A stretch of DNA of 64,000 bases from Sediminibacillus terrae. GTDB lineage: Bacteria > Bacillota > Bacilli > Bacillales > Amphibacillaceae. A program made the translations under genes and the position numbers. The stretch lies in assembly GCF_009602435.1 (NCBI RefSeq), contig NZ_VZDQ01000021.1:248001-312000 (forward strand), written 5' to 3'. The notes under the pieces are model-generated. The model was not told the DNA's origin. It worked only from the letters and a program-made list of their open reading frames with translations, and made no database searches. Shown here in pieces: positions 59,482-64,000 of this stretch; position 1 is the stretch's first letter, and every line of letters begins with the position of its first letter.

Positions 59482-59973
59482 ATGGCTGAAAACTTAAATG
59501 TGCATGTAAATGAAAACATGCCGGAAAATCAACGATTGATAAATTTTTTGAATCAAGAGTTATCTAACTTTGCTGTACTGTATATCAAACTTCATCGATA
59601 CCATTGGTTTGTCACCGGTAAACATTTTTTTAAACTGCATGAAGTTTTTGAGGATCTTTATAATGAAGCGGCACAGGACATGGATGACATAGCCGAGCGG
59701 ATTCTTGCTATAGGGGGCAGGCCTTTGGCCACCATGCATAAATACATCAAAGAAGCGACCATTCATGAAGCACAGGCGGATGATACAGAGGATGAAATTG
59801 TAACGCAGCTTTCCCGTGACTATCAAACGATTATTGATGAAATCAAAGGAAAAGGCGGAAAGTTGGCGGAAGAGGTGAACGATCAGCCTTCTCTCGACCT
59901 GTTAAATGAGCTGCAGGGACGACTGGAGAAACATGTCTGGATGTTGACAGCTTTCGAAGGCCATCTTAAATAA
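59482..59973 (+). CDS. dps: Dps-family DNA-protecting ferritin
   Basis: Twelve-subunit mini-ferritin that stores iron and shields DNA from peroxide. 163 residues. The inter-subunit ferroxidase ligands are in LHRYHWFVTGKHFFKLHE and the Asp/Glu of YNEAAQDMDDIAERI. AGAAAGGTGTG precedes the ATG. A candidate sigma-B promoter upstream and a strong terminator downstream make it a single-gene unit. Confidence 0.95.
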   Translation: MAENLNVHVNENMPENQRLINFLNQELSNFAVLYIKLHRYHWFVTGKHFFKLHEVFEDLYNEAAQDMDDIAERILAIGGRPLATMHKYIKEATIHEAQADDTEDEIVTQLSRDYQTIIDEIKGKGGKLAEEVNDQPSLDLLNELQGRLEKHVWMLTAFEGHLK

Positions 59974-59995
59974 GAAAGCTCTTTTCGACGCCATC

Positions 59996-60036
59996 AGCTT
60001 GCAGAGAAACCTTTTGTTTCTCTGCAAGCTTTTTTT
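59996..60036 (+). terminator. Terminator after dps (GCTTGCAGA family)
   Basis: AGCTTGCAGAGAAA and TTTCTCTGCAAGCT form a perfect 14-bp stem, then seven T. Confidence 0.95.
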
Positions 60037-60045
60037 AATGAATTA

Positions 60046-60074
60046 GGAAACCCCTGGCTAATGCCGGGGGTTCC
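60046..60074. repeat. Hairpin of uncertain role
   Basis: GGAA-A-CCCC-T-GGC pairs with GCC-G-GGGG-TTCC over a TAAT loop. No T run. It opens a 900-bp gene-poor stretch of mobile-element debris between dps and the glsB-like gene. Confidence 0.4.
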
Positions 60075-60149
60075 GGAGAGCTTACAGTGTGGTAATAAAA
60101 AAACCTCACTTCATGGTAGGATAAAGTTGGTTTCCCGACCACTGCAGAG

Positions 60150-60180
60150 AAAACCACCAGTTCACACTGGTGGTTTTGAT
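60150..60180 (+). terminator. Terminator-like hairpin in debris region
   Basis: AAAACCACCAG pairs perfectly with CTGGTGGTTTT over a 6-nt loop; symmetric, with no gene left beside it. Probably a leftover of a lost gene or IS. Confidence 0.6.
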
Positions 60181-60205
60181 TATGCGTCTTTTTCTATTGT
60201 GGGAG

Positions 60206-60320
60206 TTTATCGGGCTCTATACTAAATGTGGTGACCCCTGTCGTGATGCGGATTCGAACTGAGCGAAAAATTACACCCATTCAAGGTTTTAGAACGAGAT
60301 TCCTTTGGCGGAAAAACGGA
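60206..60320 (+). repeat. ISL3-like left end, second copy
   Basis: Begins GGGCTCTATACTAAATGTGGTG and later has TTTTAGAACGAGATTCCTTTGGC. The 46356 element has GGCTCTATACTGAATG and TTTTAAAACGAGATTTTTTTGGC in the same order. No transposase frame. Family name is inference. Confidence 0.4.
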
Positions 60321-60389
60321 CGACTAAGACCCCATATCAGGAGATTTAAAAGGTTTGTGTCTTTCAGACGTTTACGACGGAAGTGAGCT

Positions 60390-60641
60390 AATAAGTTGGG
60401 CTGAGCTCGTTACACGAGATCTACGTCAGACAACGTATAGATGATTTTTAGAAGGAGGTATTTGATGGGATGAACTGCGTTTTCGACCATTATCATGACA
60501 GTATTTGTCCTTCAGTTCGTCATAAACGAAGGAAAAATCGATAAGCTCATTTATTTCCAGAAGAAGATGCTCCTTAGGGGCCACCATATCGTAGAGCCCT
60601 TCGTACTGGCTTAAATCCATGGATAATGGACGGTCTAACAT
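60390..60641 (-). pseudogene. Truncated IS1182-family transposase
   Basis: From an ATG at 60641 with AGGGAGGGATT upstream, the frame reads MLDRPLSMDLSQYEGLYDMV ... INELIDFSFVYDELKDKYC, the N-terminus of IS1182 transposases. After HDNGR the frame must shift to read NAVHPIKYLLLKIIYTLSDV, so a short deletion has broken it, and only about 80 of some 450-500 residues remain. Non-functional remnant. Confidence 0.82.
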
Positions 60642-60760
60642 CGAATCCCTCCCTATTATGTATTCCTTTTATTGAAAAGAAAAAAGAGTGACTTTCTTTT
60701 AGAAATCAAAGAAAATCACTTCTTTTCGTTTACCCTCTGTCGATTCCACGATGAGCGTTC

Positions 60761-60861
60761 GGTGGTGACGCCTGCGGGAACAGCGCGAGCCGAAGATCCA
60801 CTTGGTTAAGTGATCTTTTTGACCAAGTTAGCTGAGGCCGTGCCCGCGGCAAGCATCCACC
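60761..60861 (+). repeat. GC-rich palindromic intergenic repeat, copy 5
   Basis: Bounded by GGTGG / CCACC and sharing GCGGGAACAGCGCGAGC, GAAGATCCACTTGGT, CCAAGTTAGCTGA and GCCGTGCCCGCGG with the copy at 24938, in the same order. No coding potential. Confidence 0.8.
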
Positions 60862-60935
60862 GATAAGCGATTCGTGAGAATCAACAACAAACTTTAAAAT
60901 CTCTTCTAGATTAGAAAGGACTTTTTCAGTGGCCT

Positions 60936-60966
60936 CAAAAAAGGGGTGCTGTGTTTTAACAGCACC
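60936..60966 (-). terminator. Terminator of the glsB-like gene
   Basis: On the minus strand GGTGCTGT and ACAGCACC form an 8-bp stem with a 6-nt loop followed by CCTTTTTT. Confidence 0.85.
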
Positions 60967-60975
60967 TTCTGTTCG

Positions 60976-61224
60976 TTACCTTCTCACTGCACGGATAATG
61001 AGACTTAGTATCAGAACGAAAATAATCGCACCGATCAATGCGGGAATGAGATAAATACCGCCTAATTCAGGACCCCATTGACCGAACAATTCTCCTCCGA
61101 TCCATGCCCCGATGATACCCGCGATGATATTACCGAAAATACCAGCCGGTAAATCTTTTCCGACAATTAAACCGGCAAGCCAGCCGATTAGTCCACCGAC
61201 TATTAAATAGATGATAAAACCCAT
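60976..61224 (-). CDS. GlsB/YeaQ/YmgE family small membrane protein
   Basis: 82 residues, three hydrophobic segments, Gly-rich (IVGGLIGWLAGLIVGKD, GIIGAWIGGELFG). The family was named transglycosylase-associated and is often stress-induced; no enzymatic role is proven. AAGGAGGTAAT precedes the ATG on the minus strand. Convergent with the debris region and divergent from miaA, with about 225 nt of shared upstream DNA. Confidence 0.92.
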   Translation of the reverse strand: MGFIIYLIVGGLIGWLAGLIVGKDLPAGIFGNIIAGIIGAWIGGELFGQWGPELGGIYLIPALIGAIIFVLILSLIIRAVRR

Positions 61225-61450
61225 ATTGGATTACCTCCTTGTAGTATGTCGCTATTTTTATATTAATAAAACTTCAGCATATGACTGCTGTGTTTGTAAG
61301 ACATGTACCCTTCCCAAGAAAAAACCAAACGCTTGCTTGGGGGTGCACGGACGAGAAGATTGCGAAAAATAAAAGTTAATGTATAATGGTTTATCAAAAG
61401 GATAGTATAACCAAAGCGCAATATTTAATTATAAATCTAGGAGTATAAGC

Positions 61451-62386
61451 ATGAAACCACTTGTAGTTGCAGTTGTTGGGCCGACAGCTGTCGGGAAGAC
61501 GAGCTTGAGCGTGGAAATAGCCAGGAACTTTGCTGGAGAAGTTATCAGCGGTGACTCGATGCAAATTTACCGCGGAATGGATATCGGTACGGCAAAAATA
61601 ACAAAAGAAGAAATGAAGGGCGTACCACATCATTTAATCGATATAAAGCAGCCTGACGATACGTTCTCCGTTGCTGAATTCCAACAGAAAGTGGCGAATT
61701 GTGTGAAGGAGATAACGGAAAGAAATCATCTGCCGATTATCGCCGGCGGAACTGGTTTATACATACAAGCCGCCTTAAATGGCTATATTTTTGCCGATGA
61801 AAAGAGGGATGATACCTACCATAAAAAGCTGGAAGATGAAATCGACTGTTATGGGATCGATACATTATACGCCAAGCTGCGATCGGTAGATCCGGAACAA
61901 GCCAAAAAGATCCATCCCAATAATAAGCGCAGAGTCATCCGTGCATTGGAAGTATTTGAGAAAACGGGCAAAACGATGAGTGAATATCAAGCTGCACAAC
62001 AAGCAGACTCTCCTTATCGTCCTGTTATCTTAGGATTGGATATGGAAAGGGATGTTCTTTATCAACGGATTAACACGCGAGTTGATGAAATGGTTGAATC
62101 AGGGCTTGTGGAGGAAGTGAAGCATTTATACAATCAGGGCTTTTCAAACAGCCAGTCGATGAAAGCAATTGGATATAAAGAAATAATCCCATATCTAAAT
62201 GGGGAAATGACCTTGGATGAAGCTGTCGGTTTGCTAAAACGGAATTCTCGAAGGTTTGCCAAGCGACAGTTGACATGGTTTAAGAACAAGATGGATATTC
62301 ATTGGTACACGATTGATCCAGGGAAAAAGGAGGAACAATTTGAAATAATTTTATCTGAGTTAGCAGGAATGCTGCAGAAAAAATAG
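61451..62386 (+). CDS. miaA: tRNA dimethylallyltransferase
   Basis: Adds the dimethylallyl group to A37 of UNN-reading tRNAs, providing the substrate of MiaB. 311 residues: P-loop GPTAVGKTSLS near 10, SGDSMQIYRGMDIGTAK, GGTGLYIQA and the C-terminal KRNSRRFAKRQLTWFKN. TAGGAGTATAAGC precedes the ATG. hfq follows 36 nt downstream, the conserved order. Confidence 0.98.
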   Translation: MKPLVVAVVGPTAVGKTSLSVEIARNFAGEVISGDSMQIYRGMDIGTAKITKEEMKGVPHHLIDIKQPDDTFSVAEFQQKVANCVKEITERNHLPIIAGGTGLYIQAALNGYIFADEKRDDTYHKKLEDEIDCYGIDTLYAKLRSVDPEQAKKIHPNNKRRVIRALEVFEKTGKTMSEYQAAQQADSPYRPVILGLDMERDVLYQRINTRVDEMVESGLVEEVKHLYNQGFSNSQSMKAIGYKEIIPYLNGEMTLDEAVGLLKRNSRRFAKRQLTWFKNKMDIHWYTIDPGKKEEQFEIILSELAGMLQKK

Positions 62387-62422
62387 AATTACATAGTACA
62401 GATAAAAAGAGGAGGAAATTTT

Positions 62423-62647
62423 ATGTCTCAATCGGTAAATATTCAAGATCAATATTTAAACCAACTCCGTAAAGAACGGATTCAAGTCACCGTTTTTTTA
62501 TTAAATGGTTTTCAGTTGAGAGGGACCGTGAAGGCTTTTGATAACTTTACCGTTTTATTTGATACGGACGGTAAACAACAATTGATTTTCAAGCATGCCA
62601 TTTCGACTTTCGCACCGGTGAAAAACGTAGCTTTGGATAAAGAGTGA
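62423..62647 (+). CDS. hfq: RNA chaperone Hfq
   Basis: Sm-like hexameric RNA chaperone. 74 residues, Firmicute length, with Sm1 ([21 protein letters not shown]) in the centre and Sm2 KHAISTF. GAGGAGGAAATTTT precedes the ATG. Terminator downstream. Confidence 0.98.
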   Translation: MSQSVNIQDQYLNQLRKERIQVTVFLLNGFQLRGTVKAFDNFTVLFDTDGKQQLIFKHAISTFAPVKNVALDKE

Positions 62648-62699
62648 TGCCATCTGGGCACTCAATCCGGTGACGGAGTGATATTGTTTCAAACAGGGC

Positions 62700-62728
62700 A
62701 GGGTGTTCATACTGAACACCCTTTTTTA
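62700..62728 (+). terminator. Terminator after hfq
   Basis: GGGTGTTCA-TAC-TGAACACCC stem followed by TTTTTT. Confidence 0.93.
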
Positions 62729-62815
62729 TGAAATCAGAAAATGCCCGGGGTCCATAGGCGAATGTCACACTCCTTGTTCTTTTCACGTATAATATCGTGA
62801 ATAAGGGGTGGTAAT

Positions 62816-63730
62816 GTGGAATCTCAAGTATCATTAAAACGAAATGGCCAAATAAATATTATTTTAAATGAAAGAGAAAAACTCTCTACCTCCAAAGCAC
62901 TGAGTGAACAAAAAGGATATGACCCTTTTGCCGACATCGACAATCGTTTCTCCTCTTTTGTAGGTTTAGAAAAATTGAAGGATACCATGAAAGAAATTTA
63001 TGCATCGATCACCATTAATCAAAAAAGAGAAAAAGCTGGATTGAAAGCGGAAAAACAGGTTCTGCACATGCTTTTCAAGGGGAATCCTGGAACAGGAAAG
63101 ACCACTGTGGCAAGGCAACTAGCCAGAACATTGTTTGAAATGAACATTTTGTCAAAAGGTCACTTTATCGAGGCAGAGAGAGCCGATCTGGTCGGAGAGT
63201 ATATCGGCCATACTGCCCAAAAAACCAGAGATTTGATCGAAAAGGCTAAAGGCGGTATTTTGTTTATTGATGAAGCCTATTCACTCGGGCGCGGTGGTGA
63301 CAAAGATTTTGGCAAAGAAGCGATCGATACATTGGTTAAGCACATGGAAGACAGCCATAACGAATTTATTTTGATATTGGCTGGTTACCCAAATGAGATG
63401 GAATATTTCCTGTCGCTAAACCCCGGTCTGGTATCCCGGTTTCCCATCGTCCTGGAGTTCGAGGATTATTCAGTTGTACAATTGCTTGAAATTGCAAAGC
63501 AGATGGCTGCTGAAAGGGAATATCAATTCACAAAGGAAGCAGAATGGAAGCTTCAGGATTATTTAATCAAGCAAAAGCAAAACAACAATCATGATTTCTC
63601 AAATGCCCGCTTTGTCCGGAATCTATTGGAAAAATCGATACGAAAACATGCTGTCCGGTTGATGAGAAAACAAAACTTTTCGACAAAAGATCTGACTACC
63701 ATCACCAAAAGCGATCTCTGTTTGGATTAG
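62816..63730 (+). CDS. spoVK: Stage V sporulation protein K (AAA+ ATPase)
   Basis: CbbX/SpoVK-type AAA+ ATPase needed for spore maturation. 304 residues: N-terminal 35 variable, then GLEKLKDTMKEI, Walker A GNPGTGKTTVARQLA near 90, Walker B ILFIDEAYSLGRGGDKDFG near 148, and GLVSRFPIVLEFEDY. GTG start after AAGGGGTGG. Follows hfq, as in B. subtilis, where it lies in the mother-cell regulon. Confidence 0.95.
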   Translation: MESQVSLKRNGQINIILNEREKLSTSKALSEQKGYDPFADIDNRFSSFVGLEKLKDTMKEIYASITINQKREKAGLKAEKQVLHMLFKGNPGTGKTTVARQLARTLFEMNILSKGHFIEAERADLVGEYIGHTAQKTRDLIEKAKGGILFIDEAYSLGRGGDKDFGKEAIDTLVKHMEDSHNEFILILAGYPNEMEYFLSLNPGLVSRFPIVLEFEDYSVVQLLEIAKQMAAEREYQFTKEAEWKLQDYLIKQKQNNNHDFSNARFVRNLLEKSIRKHAVRLMRKQNFSTKDLTTITKSDLCLD

Positions 63731-63733
63731 ATA

Positions 63734-63771
63734 AAAAAACTAGAACCTTGCTATGCGAGGTTCTAGTTTTT
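63734..63771 (+). terminator. Terminator after spoVK
   Basis: AAAAACTAGAACCT and AGGTTCTAGTTTTT form a 14-bp stem over a 9-nt loop with a T run. Confidence 0.92.
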
Positions 63772-63827
63772 ATTTGCTGTATATATTTGTTATGATGAAA
63801 GCAGTATCAGAGAAAGAGGTTGAGCAG

Positions 63828-64000
63828 ATGCAGGAAAAAGTGCTAATCATAGCTGTACGACAACCAAGACAAGAAGAGGAACGTTTTCAATCTTCACTGA
63901 GTGAATTACAGTCTCTCACCGAAACAGCGCAGGGGAACGTCTTGAAAATCGTTACGCAAAATCGTGAAAAAATACATCCTGCCCTTTATATGGGGGAAGG
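63828..64000 (+). CDS. hflX: GTPase HflX, 5' part (runs off window)
   Basis: First 57 residues only. The N-terminal HflX domain signature SLSELQSLTETAQGNV and VTQNREKIHPALYMGEG is clear; it matches the substrate-strand region before the G domain. HflX splits or rescues stalled 70S ribosomes. ATG at 63828 with AAAGAGGTTGAG upstream. hflX downstream of spoVK is the B. subtilis order (ynbA). Confidence 0.93.
   Translation, partial: MQEKVLIIAVRQPRQEEERFQSSLSELQSLTETAQGNVLKIVTQNREKIHPALYMGE

Noticed and set aside
23477-60861. CRISPR array from the repeated palindromes
   Set aside because: Copies are thousands of bases apart, with no regular spacers and no cas genes.
62770-62795. Sigma-E or sigma-K promoter before spoVK (CGTATAATA)
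   Set aside because: The -10 box has a mismatch at a key base and no convincing -35 is seen; left unassigned.

Overview
The window is about 64 kb of chromosome from a low-to-medium GC, endospore-forming Bacillaceae. The evidence is the gene order (proS-polC-rimP-nusA-infB-pnp-spoVF-asd-dapGA-tepA-spoIIIE-ymfFHIJKM-pgsA-cinA-recA-rny-ymdB-spoVS-tdh-kbl-miaB-ymcA-cotE-mutSL-miaA-hfq-spoVK-hflX), which follows the polC-to-spoVK arm of Bacillus subtilis almost gene for gene. Other evidence is Gram-positive ribosome binding sites, TTG/GTG starts, and sporulation genes with matching sporulation-sigma promoters. The Asn/Lys-rich IF2 N-terminus, acidic RodZ linker and repeat families suggest a halotolerant genus near Oceanobacillus/Virgibacillus/Sediminibacillus; that placement is inference. 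Nearly all genes are on the plus strand. The exceptions are a small membrane protein, a glsB/yeaQ-type gene and an IS1182 scar.

Layout. 1-12.1 kb: 3' end of proS, polC, then the rimP-nusA-ylxR-ylxQ-infB-ylxP-rbfA-truB translation/transcription operon. 12.1-18 kb: rpsO, pnp, a polysaccharide deacetylase, an M16 peptidase and ymxH. 18.4-23.3 kb: dipicolinate synthase (dpaAB) beside asd-dapG-dapA, so the lysine/diaminopimelate pathway lies next to its spore-specific branch. 23.3-25.4 kb: a 2-kb scar with a broken IS1595 transposase, a small membrane ORF and palindromic repeats, at the place where rnjB sits in B. subtilis. 25.4-42.8 kb: tepA, ylzJ, spoIIIE, a GntR regulator, a four-gene nucleoside-type ABC importer, the ymfF/H peptidase pair, ymfI, ymfJ, ymfK, rodZ, pgsA, cinA. 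43-44.5 kb: recA split by a 371-nt intervening sequence. 44.7-59.2 kb: rny, ymdB, spoVS, a dipeptidase, tdh-kbl, miaB-ymcA, cotE, mutS-mutL. 59.4-64 kb: dps, IS debris, glsB-like gene, miaA, hfq, spoVK and the 5' end of hflX.

The most notable feature is in recA. The reading frame stops just after the codons for the DNA-binding loop L2 begin, and resumes 371 nt later so that joining the flanks restores a normal 348-residue RecA. The boundaries (5' exon ending in T, insert ending in G) and the fold-rich insert fit a small group I intron without a homing endonuclease. A group I intron in recA has been reported for B. anthracis, so this is a rare but not unprecedented arrangement.

Other structure includes two families of hairpins/terminators built on the same stem sequences (CCCTTGTC x4 and GCTTGYAGA x5). 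There is also a palindromic intergenic repeat family (five copies), a second dispersed repeat (two copies), and ISL3-like element ends. Two genes normally in this neighbourhood, ribF (after truB) and rnjB (after dapA), are missing. Candidate sigma-K, sigma-E, sigma-H and sigma-B promoters precede dpaA, cotE, spoVS and dps, and a LexA-like box overlaps the recA promoter region. I found no CRISPR array, prophage, rRNA or tRNA gene.
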